Shown: positions 19,365 to 28,487, counted from the stretch's first letter. The stretch is DNA of 64,000 nucleotides from Brevibacterium sp. S22 (GCF_004745485.1 NZ_RHFG01000015.1:1-64000); one strand, 5' to 3'. Numbers and translations are program-made. Notes: generated by a model not told the origin, from the sequence alone.

Positions 19365-20614
19365 CGCTGACCACCTCTGGCATCGAGTCGCTCTTCGCGA
19401 TCGCCGCTTCCGCACCGTCTGCCCACAACACGCAGCCATGGGTCCCCGAAATCACTGACTGCACGCCTGCGGCCGCCGAGGTGCGGGTCTGTGTCGATCC
19501 CGCACGTGCGCTGCCGCACGGGGACCCGCGCAGCGAGGATCTCCACCTGAGCATGGGCTGTTGGGTCGAATCGCTGACGATCGCCGCCGCCGAGGCGGGG
19601 GTGCGCACCGAATCGGTCACCGTCCGCGGACATGGTCCCACCTTGGACATCCGGCTGCGCCTCGCCGCCGCGGAAGCCGCGGCAGACCCAACGGGGTCGG
19701 ACTCAGCCGCGGCGGAGGGGAGTGTTTGGCCGAGGTTCACGGTCGCCGACCTCCACCATCGTCAGGTCGATCGCGGGCCCTTGGACCCCGCTGATTCCCG
19801 CATCGCTGAGGCCACCGCGATCTGCCGCACCGCCATGGCCGAAACAGGGGTCCGCCTGGTGGAGATCCCCGACCGCACCTGGCGGGCATGGCTGCGTCGT
19901 GCCACACTGCATTCCTATGGTGACCGGTCGGTGTTCGCAGAGACTCTGCGCTGGCTGCGGTTCGATGCTCGCGATCCGCACTACCACCAGGACGGACTCA
20001 CCGCCGAGTGCCTGCGCCTGCCCACGGCCGCGGCTCGAGCCGCGGCCGTTCTCGATCGACCATGGCTGCATCCCTGGATCGTCGGCCTCGCATCGGCGGC
20101 TCTCACACCTGTCTCGTTGGCAGGAACGGCGAAGAGGTCGTTCGCGCGTACAGAGCTGGGCTCGCGTCTCGCAGCGCTTCCCCATGAGCTGCGTGGCAGA
20201 CTGCTCTCGGCGTCTGCGGCGACGGACCCCTCGACGGCCGCACGGACCCCTCATCATCTGGTCCTCTCCGTCATCGACCAACCAGCGTTGTCGGCCGCGG
20301 ACGAGGTGGAGATCGGTCGGATCTTACTGAGGATCTGGCTGACGCTCGACCGGCACGGGCTGCGCGTCGATGTCCACTCCGAACTCAAAGACAGCCCGAC
20401 GGTCCGAAGCGAACTGGCGAGCCACCTTCGCGATTCGGCAAAGGATCGGGACAGCGCGCAGACTCCAGACGGTGACCAGCCCCGGAAGAGCCTCGACGAG
20501 GAATCGGGAGGCGACCGCCTCGTCGATCAGGGATTCGACCGACCGATCGCCGCATTCACGGTGGGAGTCTCCACAAAGCCGGTCCCCCGTGCACCCCGAC
20601 TGTCACCGCTCTAG
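19361..20614 (+). CDS. Acg-like nitroreductase-family protein
   Basis: A 417-aa protein with the nitroreductase-fold N-terminus ASAPSAHNTQPWVPE, the FMN-contact motif that in the actinobacterial Acg family reads APSxHNTQPW. The second half (RTPHHLVLSVIDQ, GRILLRIWLTLDRHGL) fits the fold. Acg proteins bind flavin but often lack measurable nitroreductase activity. Residues 350-417 are a charged, low-complexity tail not expected in the family. The start overlaps the GNAT-like stop by four bases, making it the last gene of the operon. No terminator hairpin was found before putP. Confidence 0.7.
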   Translation: MTLTTSGIESLFAIAASAPSAHNTQPWVPEITDCTPAAAEVRVCVDPARALPHGDPRSEDLHLSMGCWVESLTIAAAEAGVRTESVTVRGHGPTLDIRLRLAAAEAAADPTGSDSAAAEGSVWPRFTVADLHHRQVDRGPLDPADSRIAEATAICRTAMAETGVRLVEIPDRTWRAWLRRATLHSYGDRSVFAETLRWLRFDARDPHYHQDGLTAECLRLPTAAARAAAVLDRPWLHPWIVGLASAALTPVSLAGTAKRSFARTELGSRLAALPHELRGRLLSASAATDPSTAARTPHHLVLSVIDQPALSAADEVEIGRILLRIWLTLDRHGLRVDVHSELKDSPTVRSELASHLRDSAKDRDSAQTPDGDQPRKSLDEESGGDRLVDQGFDRPIAAFTVGVSTKPVPRAPRLSPL

Positions 20615-20696
20615 CCCTGCCGCCGGCGGCAGGTCGAGGTGTATCCTCACAGCAGGCAGTCACTCAGGCAATTCACACCTCCGACCTCTTGTGCGC

Positions 20697-20702
20697 TAAG
20701 GT
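20697..20702 (+). promoter_or_regulatory. candidate -10 of the putP promoter
   Basis: TAAGGT with TTCACA at 20672-20677 as a possible -35 (19-base spacer). AAAGGAG at 20717-20723 precedes ATG 20734. Confidence 0.4.
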
Positions 20703-20733
20703 CGGCTCGGCCTATTAAAGGAGCTGTGCTCAG

Positions 20734-22254
20734 ATGTCGGAAACCACCTTCCGCACGATCGCGATCGTCCTCTACTTCATCGGCATGCTGGCCATCGGCT
20801 GGTTTGCCTACCGCAGGACGAAGAACAACCTCGATGACTATATGCTCGCGGGGCGTGGACTGCGACCCAGCGTTGCGGCTCTGAGTGCCGGGGCATCGGA
20901 TATGTCCGGCTGGCTGCTGATGGGTCTGCCCGGCGCCATCTACGTCTCCGGACTCATCGAAGCCTGGATCGCCATCGGCCTCACCGTCGGTGCATGGATC
21001 AACTGGAAGCTCGTCGCCCCTCGACTGCGCGCCTTCACGGAGAAGGCCGGCGACTCGATCACGATCCCCAGCTTCTTCGAACAGCGGCTGAAGGATAGGA
21101 CGCGACTGCTGCGCATCGTCTGCGGCGTCATCATCCTCGTGTTCTTCACCTTCTATGTCTCGTCCGGCATGGTGGCGGCGGGCAAGTTCTTCGAGTCGAG
21201 CTTCGGGCTCAATTACCTCGCAGGAATGCTCCTCGTCGCCGCAGTCACGATGCTCTACACACTCTTCGGCGGCTTCCTCGGTGCGACCCTCACCGACGTC
21301 GCCCAGGGGCTGCTGATGTTCGCCGCCCTGGTTGCCGTGCCGATCGTCGCCGTCATCAACGCCGGTGGGCCATCGACCGTGATCAAGAACGTCTCCGACA
21401 TCGATCCCGGGCTGCTCAGCCTCTTCGGCTCCGGGGACTTCTGGACGTTTGCGACGATCGCATCCATCGTCTCTGCGCTGGCCTGGGGCCTGGGCTATTT
21501 CGGGCAGCCGCATATCATCGTCCGCTTCATGGCTCTGCGCTCCCCCGCCGATGCCGGTGTCGCGCGTCGCATCGGCGTCGGCTGGATGGGGATCTCCGCC
21601 CTCGGCGCCGTCGCCACCGCCATCGTCGGCATCTCCTACTTCTCCCAGCACGCGGATATGGAACCCGCCGACGCCGAGACCGTCTTCCTCGACCTCGCGC
21701 AGATCCTCTTCCACCCGTTCATCGCCGGACTCGTGCTGGCTGCGGTGCTGGCAGCGATCATGTCGACGGTCTCCTCCCAGCTCGTCGTCACCTCGTCGGC
21801 ACTCATCGAAGACCTCTTCAAGATCGTGGCCCTGCGCACCGGATCGACGCGCACGCTGCACGATAAGACCTATGTGCTGCTCGGCCGCCTCGGTGTGCTC
21901 GTGGTCGCGGTCATCGCGGTGGTGCTGGCCATCTCGCCGTCGAACAGCATCCTCGACCTCGTGGCGTTCGCGTGGGCAGGATTCGGGGCGTCGTTCGGCC
22001 CGATCGTCCTGCTCACTCTATTCTGGAAGCGTCTGAGCAACTGGGGCGCCCTGTTCGGTCTGCTCTCCGGTGCCGTCGTCGCCTTCGTCTGGGGCCAGGT
22101 GAGCACTCCGATGACGGATGCGATCTACGAGATCATCCCCGGCTTCATCGTCAACCTCATCGTGGCCGTCGTCGTCAGCCGCTTCACCTACAAACACGAT
22201 GAGGCCTCCGACATCGAGTTCGACGAGTCCGTGGCGCTTTCACGTGTGAAGTAA
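20734..22254 (+). CDS. putP: sodium/proline symporter
   Basis: A 506-aa sodium:solute symporter of the SSF family with about 13 transmembrane segments. The N-terminal LAGRGLRPSVAALSAGASDMSGWLLMG stretch holds the Na-binding region typical of PutP. YTLFGGFLGATLTDVAQG and GYFGQPHIIVRFMALRS are also PutP hallmarks. It imports proline with Na+, as carbon source or osmoprotectant. AAAGGAG stands 10 bases before the ATG. It is monocistronic, with a strong hairpin at 22293-22332. Confidence 0.92.
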   Translation: MSETTFRTIAIVLYFIGMLAIGWFAYRRTKNNLDDYMLAGRGLRPSVAALSAGASDMSGWLLMGLPGAIYVSGLIEAWIAIGLTVGAWINWKLVAPRLRAFTEKAGDSITIPSFFEQRLKDRTRLLRIVCGVIILVFFTFYVSSGMVAAGKFFESSFGLNYLAGMLLVAAVTMLYTLFGGFLGATLTDVAQGLLMFAALVAVPIVAVINAGGPSTVIKNVSDIDPGLLSLFGSGDFWTFATIASIVSALAWGLGYFGQPHIIVRFMALRSPADAGVARRIGVGWMGISALGAVATAIVGISYFSQHADMEPADAETVFLDLAQILFHPFIAGLVLAAVLAAIMSTVSSQLVVTSSALIEDLFKIVALRTGSTRTLHDKTYVLLGRLGVLVVAVIAVVLAISPSNSILDLVAFAWAGFGASFGPIVLLTLFWKRLSNWGALFGLLSGAVVAFVWGQVSTPMTDAIYEIIPGFIVNLIVAVVVSRFTYKHDEASDIEFDESVALSRVK

Positions 22255-22292
22255 GCACAGGCGCGAAGCAGACACCGCCGACGCGAATTCAG

Positions 22293-22332
22293 CGACGAAG
22301 GCCGGGGCACGACGATGCCCCGGCCTTCGTCG
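22293..22332 (+). terminator. putP terminator
   Basis: A perfect 17-bp stem (22293-22309 with 22316-22332) around a 6-base loop, 38 bases after the putP stop. Confidence 0.8.
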
Positions 22333-22475
22333 CGTTCCTCGCAGCGGTTCCCGTTCGTCGCGTTCCCGGTGTTCTTCCCGTTCCTCGCGGCGGTTCCCGT
22401 TATTCGTGGCCCTTCGCGTTCATCACGTTCCTCGCGGCGGTTCCCGTTCGTCGCGTTCCTCGCTGCCCTTCGCGG
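22333..22475. repeat. degenerate 46/47-bp tandem repeat
   Basis: The unit CGTTCCTCGCGGCGGTTCCC begins at 22333, 22379 and 22426 (spacings 46 and 47) and decays after about 22455. An internal CGTTC(C/G)TCG motif repeats at shorter spacing. It lies directly after the putP terminator. The frames across it are low-complexity Arg/Glu/Asn runs and are not taken as genes. Confidence 0.7.
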
Positions 22476-22529
22476 CCCAGGGTCGGCATCACATTCCATC
22501 CGGCCGCCATCACGTTTCGTCACTCCCTG

Positions 22530-22606
22530 ACCACTTTTCGTCCCACGTCGACCACTTCGTGGACATACCATCGGGATCGAAACAGATGCAGGGAACGAAA
22601 AGTGGT
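22530..22606. repeat. spaced inverted repeat of unknown role
   Basis: ACCACTTTTCGTCCC (22530-22544) pairs with GGGAACGAAAAGTGGT (22591-22606) apart from one inserted base, with a 46-base centre containing a small CCAC-TTC-GTGG hairpin. Nothing else is recognisable in the 542-base gap 22255-22796 apart from the hairpins and tandem repeat listed separately. Confidence 0.5.
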
Positions 22607-22728
22607 ACCCGGCGCCGAGGCGGCGGTTGGGAGGTCCACGCGGATGTGCCGGGGCGGCCGTCGAGAGATCCGTATGTGCGCCATGCCTCCGTACCCTTGC
22701 GCCGCGCATTGAGCCGACTGTGAATAGA

Positions 22729-22764
22729 CTTCAGGCGGGCACCCACCTGGGTGCCCGCCTGAAG
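22729..22764 (-). terminator. terminator of the rpoA-rplQ operon
   Basis: A 17-bp stem CTTCAGGCGGGCACCCA with its complement and a tiny loop, 33 bases after the rplQ stop on the minus strand. It is nearly symmetric and could also stop plus-strand transcripts. Confidence 0.8.
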
Positions 22765-22796
22765 TGTGCGGCTGCGTAAGCTCCGAGCCGGCGAGG

Positions 22797-23366
22797 TTAC
22801 TTCTCCTCGGCAGCCTCGGTGGGCTCTTCAGCGGTCTCGGCGTCGGCCTCGACAGCGGCTTCTTCCGAAGCCTCGGCCGGAGCCTCGTCGACGACCTCTT
22901 CGGACTCGACGACCTCGGCCTCGGCCTCGACCGGTGCCTCTTCTGCCGGAGCGGCAGCAGCGGCGGTCGCCTGCTCGGCTTCCTTCACGGTCGCCTGCTT
23001 CGGCGAGTAGGGCTCGAGGACCAGTTCGATGACGGCCATCGGAGCGTTGTCGCCGGGACGAGGACCGATCTTGGTGATCCGGGTGTATCCACCGGGACGC
23101 TCGGCCATCGTTTCAGCGATCGAGGTGAAGAGCTCGTGCACGATCGACTTGTCGGAGATCTGGCCGAGCACGCGACGACGTGCAGCCAGGTCACCCTTCT
23201 TGGCGTTCGTGATCATCCGCTCGGCGACCGGACGCAGGCGCTTGGCCTTGGTCACGGTCGTCTTGATCTGCTTGTGCTCGAACAGCTGGGCAGCCAGGTT
23301 GTTGAGCATCATACGCTCGTGTGTGGGCGAACCGCCGAGGCGCGGGCCCTTGGTTGGGGTTGGCAT
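22797..23366 (-). CDS. rplQ: 50S ribosomal protein L17
   Basis: A 189-aa L17. Residues 1-120 are the conserved domain ([39 protein letters not shown]). Residues 125-189 are an added tail made almost only of Ala, Glu, Val and Asp, a common feature in actinobacteria but long here. L17 lies near the peptide exit tunnel. It is the last gene of infA-rpmJ-rpsM-rpsK-rpoA-rplQ, 23 bases after rpoA. The truA gene that often follows is absent. Confidence 0.97.
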   Translation of the reverse strand: MPTPTKGPRLGGSPTHERMMLNNLAAQLFEHKQIKTTVTKAKRLRPVAERMITNAKKGDLAARRRVLGQISDKSIVHELFTSIAETMAERPGGYTRITKIGPRPGDNAPMAVIELVLEPYSPKQATVKEAEQATAAAAAPAEEAPVEAEAEVVESEEVVDEAPAEASEEAAVEADAETAEEPTEAAEEK

Positions 23367-23389
23367 TGTCAGTTACTCCTAGGTCTTAA

Positions 23390-24388
23390 TCAGTACTGTT
23401 CGTCTTCGACGAAGGACTGGTCCTCATCAACGAGGCCGGCATCGAATCCGGCAGGACTGTCCTTGAGGCTCAGGCCGAGCTCGTTGAGCTTCGCCTTGAC
23501 CTCGTCGATCGACTTCGAACCAAAGTTGCGGATATCCATCAGATCGGCTTCGCTGCGAGCAACGAGCTCACCGACGGTGTGGATGCCTTCGCGCTTGAGG
23601 CAGTTGTAGGAGCGCACGGTCAGGTCGAGATCTTCGATCGCCAGCGCCAGGTCCGCGGCCAGAGCCGCATCCACTGGCGAGGGCCCGATCTCGATGCCTT
23701 CAGCTTCGACGTTGAGCTCTCGAGCCAGGCCGAAGAGCTCGACCAGGGTCTTGCCCGCAGATGCGATGGCATCGCGCGGGGTCATCGAGGGCTTGGTTTC
23801 GACGTCGAGGACCAGACGATCGAAGTCGGTGCGCTGTTCGACACGCGTGGCTTCGACCTTGTAGGTGACCTTGAGAACCGGGGAGTAGATCGAATCGACC
23901 GGGATCCGGCCGATCTCTGCATCCGCATTCTTGTTCTGAGCGCTCGAAACGTATCCGCGTCCGCGTTCGATGGTCAGTTCCATGTCCAGACGACCCTCAC
24001 CATTCAGCGTGGCGATGTGCAGGTCCGGATTGTGGATCTCGACCCCAGCAGGAGCAGAGACATCGGCAGCGGTCACGGTGCCAGGTCCCTGCTTGCGCAG
24101 GTAGGCAACGACCGGTTCGTCGAATTCGGACGATACGACCAGGGACTTCAGGTTGAGGATGAACTCGGTGACATCCTCTTTGACTCCCGGCACGGTGCTG
24201 AACTCGTGGAGCACTCCGTCGATCCGGATGGACGTGACGGCGGCCCCTGGGATCGAGGACAGCAGGGTCCGGCGAAGCGAGTTGCCGAGGGTGTAGCCGA
24301 ATCCGGGCTCGAGCGGTTCGATGGCGAACCGTGAGCGGTTATCGGAGACGACTTCTTCCGTGAGCGTTGGGCGCTGTGCAATGAGCAC
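23390..24388 (-). CDS. rpoA: RNA polymerase subunit alpha
   Basis: A 332-aa alpha subunit. The N-terminal assembly domain starts [13 protein letters not shown] and contains [21 protein letters not shown] (dimer interface). After a linker, residues about 255-315 form the C-terminal DNA/activator-binding domain ([26 protein letters not shown]). The start codon is GTG. It lies 152 bases downstream of rpsK. In many bacteria rpsD is found in this position, but there is no room for it here. Confidence 0.98.
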   Translation of the reverse strand: MLIAQRPTLTEEVVSDNRSRFAIEPLEPGFGYTLGNSLRRTLLSSIPGAAVTSIRIDGVLHEFSTVPGVKEDVTEFILNLKSLVVSSEFDEPVVAYLRKQGPGTVTAADVSAPAGVEIHNPDLHIATLNGEGRLDMELTIERGRGYVSSAQNKNADAEIGRIPVDSIYSPVLKVTYKVEATRVEQRTDFDRLVLDVETKPSMTPRDAIASAGKTLVELFGLARELNVEAEGIEIGPSPVDAALAADLALAIEDLDLTVRSYNCLKREGIHTVGELVARSEADLMDIRNFGSKSIDEVKAKLNELGLSLKDSPAGFDAGLVDEDQSFVEDEQY

Positions 24389-24540
24389 GTGGGCTTCCTT
24401 TCAGCGAACATCCGCTATATGACGTTCGCACTGCACGTCATGGCCTTAGGGCCATGAAGAACGGTTCGGGTTATCTGGGAATCCGTTCTGCGACCGATGT
24501 CGGGCTCGTGCCCGTCATCCGTTGCAGTTCCACGGAAGGA

Positions 24541-24945
24541 TCAGCCGCGGCGGCGCTTGGGAGGACGGCAGCCGTTGAACGGAACCGGGGTGACATCCTG
24601 GATGGTTCCCAGTTCCAGACCGGCGGCCTGCAGCGAACGGATCGCCGTCTCGCGGCCCGAACCCGGTCCCTTGACGAACACGTCGACCTTCTTCAGGCCG
24701 TGTTCCTGCGCCCGGCGAGCAGCCGATTCAGCAGCCATCTGAGCGGCGTACGGGGTCGACTTGCGCGAACCCTTGAAGCCGATCTCACCTGAGGAGGCCC
24801 AGGAGATGACAGCACCGGTCGGATCGGTGATCGACACGATGGTGTTGTTGAAGGTTGATTTGATGTGAGCCTGACCGGCAACGATATTCTTCTTCAGCTT
24901 GCGGCGAGGCTTGCGCACTGTAGCGGCGCGTGACTTGGGAGGCAT
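24541..24945 (-). CDS. rpsK: 30S ribosomal protein S11
   Basis: A 134-aa S11, a platform protein next to the mRNA exit. Conserved blocks are [38 protein letters not shown] and the C-terminal [18 protein letters not shown]. The N-terminus is lysine/arginine-rich as usual. It lies 51 bases downstream of rpsM in the same operon. Confidence 0.98.
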   Translation of the reverse strand: MPPKSRAATVRKPRRKLKKNIVAGQAHIKSTFNNTIVSITDPTGAVISWASSGEIGFKGSRKSTPYAAQMAAESAARRAQEHGLKKVDVFVKGPGSGRETAIRSLQAAGLELGTIQDVTPVPFNGCRPPKRRRG

Positions 24946-24996
24946 ATGTCCTACTCCTGATCGAGGTGGTTGGGTCTGGCCAACCGGGTGAGCGAG

Positions 24997-25365
24997 TTAC
25001 TTCTTCTTACCGGCCACGGTGCGCTTGGGTCCCTTGCGGGTACGCGCATTCGTCTTGGTCCGCTGACCGCGAACCGGGAGACCGCGGCGGTGACGCAGGC
25101 CTTCATAGCTTCCGATTTCGACCTTGCGGCGGATATCGGCGGCCACCTCACGACGGAGGTCACCCTCAACCTGGAATGTGCCCTCGATGTAGTCACGCAG
25201 CTGGACGAGCTCTGCGTCGCTCAAGTCCTTCACACGGGTATCAGGGCTGATTCCCGTTTCGGTCAGGGTCTGGCGCGCACGGGTGCGGCCCACACCATAG
25301 ATGTAAGTCAAGGCGACTTCCACGCGCTTTTCACGCGGGATGTCGACTCCGGCAAGTCGTGCCAT
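24997..25365 (-). CDS. rpsM: 30S ribosomal protein S13
   Basis: A 122-aa S13, which contacts the P-site tRNA and the 50S bridge. It begins [20 protein letters not shown] and ends in the basic tail [21 protein letters not shown] that reaches the P site. A gap of 215 bases separates it from rpmJ upstream, much wider than elsewhere in the operon. Confidence 0.98.
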   Translation of the reverse strand: MARLAGVDIPREKRVEVALTYIYGVGRTRARQTLTETGISPDTRVKDLSDAELVQLRDYIEGTFQVEGDLRREVAADIRRKVEIGSYEGLRHRRGLPVRGQRTKTNARTRKGPKRTVAGKKK

Positions 25366-25580
25366 GGGTACTGTCTCCTGTTGTTGTTTCGGAGGTGCTG
25401 ATGCAAACCTGTCCTTGGTCTCCCTAGGTCTCCGGCCCCCGACCGGAGGTATCGTCCTGTGTTCGCTGCCTGGAAGCTCTCACTTCCCTTGGCTCCGAAC
25501 GCAGATGGCGAGGTTTGCGCGGGTGTGGTGCTGCTGAAGCTCCTCCGCAGAGGAGCCTCGATCTGCTCGGAACGAGCTGC
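25366..25580 (-). other. wide rpmJ-rpsM spacer with two hairpins
   Basis: No gene. Two stems are visible: GCTCCTC-CGCA-GAGGAGC at about 25539-25556 and CTCCGG-CCCCCGA-CCGGAG at about 25430-25448. They could form an attenuator or a binding site for a ribosomal protein controlling the downstream rpsM-rpsK-rpoA-rplQ part. This is inference from the unusual spacing. Confidence 0.4.
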
Positions 25581-25694
25581 TCAGCCCTGGCGCTGCTTGT
25601 GGCGCGGGTTGGAGCAGATGACGATGACCCGACCGTGACGGCGGGTAATCTGGCAGTTCTCGCAGATCTTCTTGACGCTGGGCTTAACCTTCAT
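25581..25694 (-). CDS. rpmJ: 50S ribosomal protein L36
   Basis: A 37-aa L36 read directly from the sequence: [14 protein letters not shown] at the start and [11 protein letters not shown] at the end. C11, C14, C27 and H32 form the zinc ribbon, so this is the zinc-binding (C+) form. GAAGGA stands before the ATG. It lies between infA (59 bases) and rpsM (215 bases). Confidence 0.97.
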   Translation of the reverse strand: MKVKPSVKKICENCQITRRHGRVIVICSNPRHKQRQG

Positions 25695-25753
25695 CGTTTT
25701 TCCTTCTTTCGGTCCCTGCCCCGGCGGAGCAGGACGCGAATGATCGAAGATCC

Positions 25754-25975
25754 TTACTTGTAGCGGTAAACGATTCGTCCGCGCGAGAGATCGTATGGAG
25801 ACAGCTCCACAATGACCCGGTCCTCGGGAAGGATGCGGATGTAGTGCTGACGCATCTTTCCGGAGATATGCGCGAGCACCTTGTGCCCGTTGCTCAGCTC
25901 AACCCGAAACGATGCGTTCGGCAGAGCTTCGACAACGGTGCCTTCGATCTCAATGACCCCTTCTTTTTTGGCCAT
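25754..25975 (-). CDS. infA: translation initiation factor IF-1
   Basis: A 73-aa OB-fold protein that occupies the A site of the 30S subunit during initiation. The sequence is canonical: [36 protein letters not shown] and the terminal GRIVYRYK. It is the first gene of the infA-to-rplQ transcript. The leader carries a small CGCGAA-ACC-TTCGCG hairpin at 25999-26013. It is divergent from the aminotransferase gene. Confidence 0.98.
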   Translation of the reverse strand: MAKKEGVIEIEGTVVEALPNASFRVELSNGHKVLAHISGKMRQHYIRILPEDRVIVELSPYDLSRGRIVYRYK

Positions 25976-26343
25976 ATCGTTCGCTAACCTCGTATTCCCG
26001 CGAAACCTTCGCGTTCGACGTAATCGTGTATCACCGACTCAATGCCGGTGACCCCTCGGCCTGCGGTCCTCGTCACCACATGAAAAGAAGTGGATGGCAG
26101 AAGCCGCCCACATCTGAAAAAGGGTGAGTTGAATGAGAACAGACCAATCATCAACCCTACACCACAGGGAAAGAATCTTCCACACGGTGTTCGCTTCTGG
26201 GCGTGAAGTCCCTTACAATCCCATCTCCGCCGAGGCGGCCCGCATTTCCCGTGACCCCGGACTACGTTCGGAGCCCGCCATCGGCACCCCGACTGCTAGC
26301 GTGAGAATCCCAGCCGACGCAGTCCCCGATGAGGAGCACACAG
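25976..26343. other. divergent control region infA / aminotransferase
   Basis: A 368-base gap without a convincing gene. On the plus strand TACAAT (26214-26219, with TTCGCT 18 bases upstream) and TAGCGT (26297-26302) are possible -10 boxes for the aminotransferase. On the minus strand the infA promoter must lie here, but I could not find a clean -35/-10 pair. A 120-codon frame from 26133 overlaps the aminotransferase start and is rejected. Confidence 0.4.
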
Positions 26344-27489
26344 ATGTCCGATTTCGATGCCATCTCCGAAGAGTCTCTGGTCGCGAAAGGCGGCCGCAAA
26401 TGGTCATCCTTCCCCGGTTCCATCGGCGCCTTCATCGCCGAGATGGACTTCGGTGTCGCTCCCGCGGTGCGTCAGTCGCTTCAGACCATCGATGATCGCG
26501 ACCTCTACGGATATGCTCCCGCCGATCTGGTCACCGAACTCAAAACAGCCACCTCGGACTTCTGCGCCGAGCACTACGGCTGGCAGGTTCCCGTCGATCA
26601 CATCGAACCGGCCAGTGATGTGCTGGCCGCCTTTCTCGGCGTGCTCGCCCACCTCACCCCGGCCGACTCTCCGATCGTGCTGCCGACGCCGGCCTATATG
26701 CCCTTCTTCGATGTCGCGCGCGTGACCGGACGCACACTCATCGAGGTTCCGATGCTGCGGTCGGAAACCGGCTGGTCCCTCGACCTCGAGGCCATCGCCT
26801 CGGCCCTCACACCCGGCGCGACGTTCGTCCTGTGCAATCCGCACAATCCGATCGGCAAGGTCTACACCGAAGCCGAGCTGCTCGCCCTCGCGGACGTCAT
26901 CGAGGAGGCCGGAGCCCGCGTGTTCTCCGATGAGATCCACGCTCCCGTCATCTATGCCCCCTCTCAGCACACCACCTACGCCGCCCTCACCGAGGCGACC
27001 GCCGCCCACACCGCCACCGCAACGGCAGCGTCGAAGGCCTTCAACATCCCCGGCCTCAAATGCGCTCAGCTCATCCTCACCTCCGCTGCAGATCGTGAGG
27101 TCTGGGCGAAGAAGGGACAGTTCGTCTCCGGAGCGGCCTCCAACCCGGGAATTCTGGCGACCACCGCTGCGTACACTAGGGCGGACGACTGGCTGCGTGA
27201 GGTCAACGGCTATCTCAAGGGCAACCGTGATCACTTCACCGACCTTGTCAGCTCGCTGCTGCCCAACGCCGCCTATATCGAACCGGAGGGCACATATCTG
27301 GCGTGGTTGGATCTGCGCGGCTACGGTCTGGAGGCGGGCCTGTCCGATCACATCCGCTCCCGCGCCGAGGTGGCAGTGACCGAAGGCCGACTGTGCGGTG
27401 AGGTCGGGGCCGGGCATATCCGGTTCAACTTCGCACTCCCCCGCCCCCTGCTCACCGAGGCGGTCGAGAGGATCGCTCGCATCCTCTGA
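26344..27489 (+). CDS. MalY/PatB-type aminotransferase (probable cystathionine beta-lyase)
   Basis: A 381-aa fold-type I PLP enzyme. The PLP lysine is K231 in ATAASKAFNIPGLKC. SDEIHAPVIY (D196) and CNPHNPIGKV are the cofactor-binding motifs. The sequence follows the MalY/PatB pattern (EMDFGVAPAV, YGYAPADL, PTPAYMPFF) of C-S beta-lyases that cleave cystathionine or cysteine conjugates, but simple aminotransferase activity is possible. ATG 26344 follows AGGAG. It is inserted in the ribosomal region between infA and map and is convergent with the PaaX-like gene. Confidence 0.85.
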   Translation: MSDFDAISEESLVAKGGRKWSSFPGSIGAFIAEMDFGVAPAVRQSLQTIDDRDLYGYAPADLVTELKTATSDFCAEHYGWQVPVDHIEPASDVLAAFLGVLAHLTPADSPIVLPTPAYMPFFDVARVTGRTLIEVPMLRSETGWSLDLEAIASALTPGATFVLCNPHNPIGKVYTEAELLALADVIEEAGARVFSDEIHAPVIYAPSQHTTYAALTEATAAHTATATAASKAFNIPGLKCAQLILTSAADREVWAKKGQFVSGAASNPGILATTAAYTRADDWLREVNGYLKGNRDHFTDLVSSLLPNAAYIEPEGTYLAWLDLRGYGLEAGLSDHIRSRAEVAVTEGRLCGEVGAGHIRFNFALPRPLLTEAVERIARIL

Positions 27490-27524
27490 GCTTCATGCCC
27501 GCGGGCAGTTCGACATCCGACGAC

Positions 27525-28409
27525 TCAGCGCTCGGGCAGCCATTCGATGAGGTCGAAGGATGAACTGGCCGCCGCCGACTCGCGCATCTGCTGATCGAAG
27601 CGCAGATAGTATTCGAGATTGCACTGCTGCATCAGGGCACGGAACCGCAGGGCCGGCTGCCTGCCGTCGACAAGGTCTTCGGGCAGAAGCGGGTGGGTCA
27701 TGACGGCACGGGCGACGTCGTAGTACAGATCGAAGAAGCCTCCCAGGCTCAGGCCAGCACATCCGGTGCCTGGGAATGACCCTCCCGCACTCAGCGCGTT
27801 CATGCGCTCCTCCAACGGAGGCAGATGGGCGAGGGCTGCGTCGAGCTCGAAGGCCCGAGTCGTCATCCTCCGTGCTGCCGCGATGGAGTCGGGTGTCAGA
27901 ACCCCCGCCTCAGACCAGCTCGGGCCGGGGATCTCGGGCAGCCGCGCCAGGAGCTGAGTGGACCGGTCTGAGAAGCCGATGAGGATTCCGGGTCGCAGCT
28001 GCCGGTATCCGAGGCTCCTGGCGATGTACTGCAGTCGGTCGCGCAGAGCACGCTCGGCTTCCGGAACCGAATACACGATGGCGTGGAAGTGTCCCTCATA
28101 GTCGGGAAAGACATGGTCCCCCGCGATGTCGCCGAAGTCTGCGAGGATGTGTTCGCTCAGGCGATAGACGGAGACCCGCCCGGCTCTCTCGCTGCTGATG
28201 ATGCCTCGCTGGACCATCCGCACAAGCTGGTTGTGCACACTCGAGGACGAATACCCGTGTTCACCCAACACACTGACGATGACAGGACCCGGCAGTCCGC
28301 TCGCCTGCAGACACCCGAACGCGGAGATCACGTCGAAGGCGATCCGAGTCATCCGATATCGATCACCCACATCTGTCCGACGTTTCGGGACATCGTGGAC
28401 ACTCGTCAT
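27525..28409 (-). CDS. PaaX-like transcriptional regulator
   Basis: A 294-aa protein with an N-terminal winged helix (VLGEHGYSSSSVHNQLVRMVQRGIISSERAGRVSVYRLSE in outline, residues 48-90). The long C-terminal part matches the PaaX architecture: WSEAGVLTP..., LPPLEERMNAL and the late LLPEDLVDGRQPALRFRALM segment. PaaX proteins repress phenylacetate and related catabolic genes upon acyl-CoA binding, but no paa genes are here. A TAAGAT -10 stands 6 bases before the ATG with no Shine-Dalgarno, so it is leaderless. Targets may include the small membrane gene 78 bases away. Confidence 0.78.
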   Translation of the reverse strand: MTSVHDVPKRRTDVGDRYRMTRIAFDVISAFGCLQASGLPGPVIVSVLGEHGYSSSSVHNQLVRMVQRGIISSERAGRVSVYRLSEHILADFGDIAGDHVFPDYEGHFHAIVYSVPEAERALRDRLQYIARSLGYRQLRPGILIGFSDRSTQLLARLPEIPGPSWSEAGVLTPDSIAAARRMTTRAFELDAALAHLPPLEERMNALSAGGSFPGTGCAGLSLGGFFDLYYDVARAVMTHPLLPEDLVDGRQPALRFRALMQQCNLEYYLRFDQQMRESAAASSSFDLIEWLPER

Positions 28410-28415
28410 GGCCAG

Positions 28416-28421
28416 ATCTTA
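28416..28421 (-). promoter_or_regulatory. -10 box of the leaderless PaaX-like gene
   Basis: TAAGAT on the minus strand ends 6 bases before the ATG (28409). No -35 consensus is visible. Confidence 0.45.
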
Positions 28422-28487
28422 CCGTGACAACACAAGGATCGGTGCCGACAGGACCGAGATCGCAACGACGCGACGAGGAGCCACGAC

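Noticed and set aside
22333-22475. Tandem repeat as a possible CRISPR array
   Set aside because: Units are adjacent with no unique spacers of constant length, they are degenerate, and no cas gene is near.
22188-22709. 173-codon minus-strand frame with repeated GNRREERDE units
   Set aside because: Produced by the 46/47-bp tandem repeat; no start signal or homolog recognised, and it reads into the putP 3' end.
26133-26495. 120-codon frame upstream of the aminotransferase
   Set aside because: Overlaps the aminotransferase start in another frame and has no recognisable domain.
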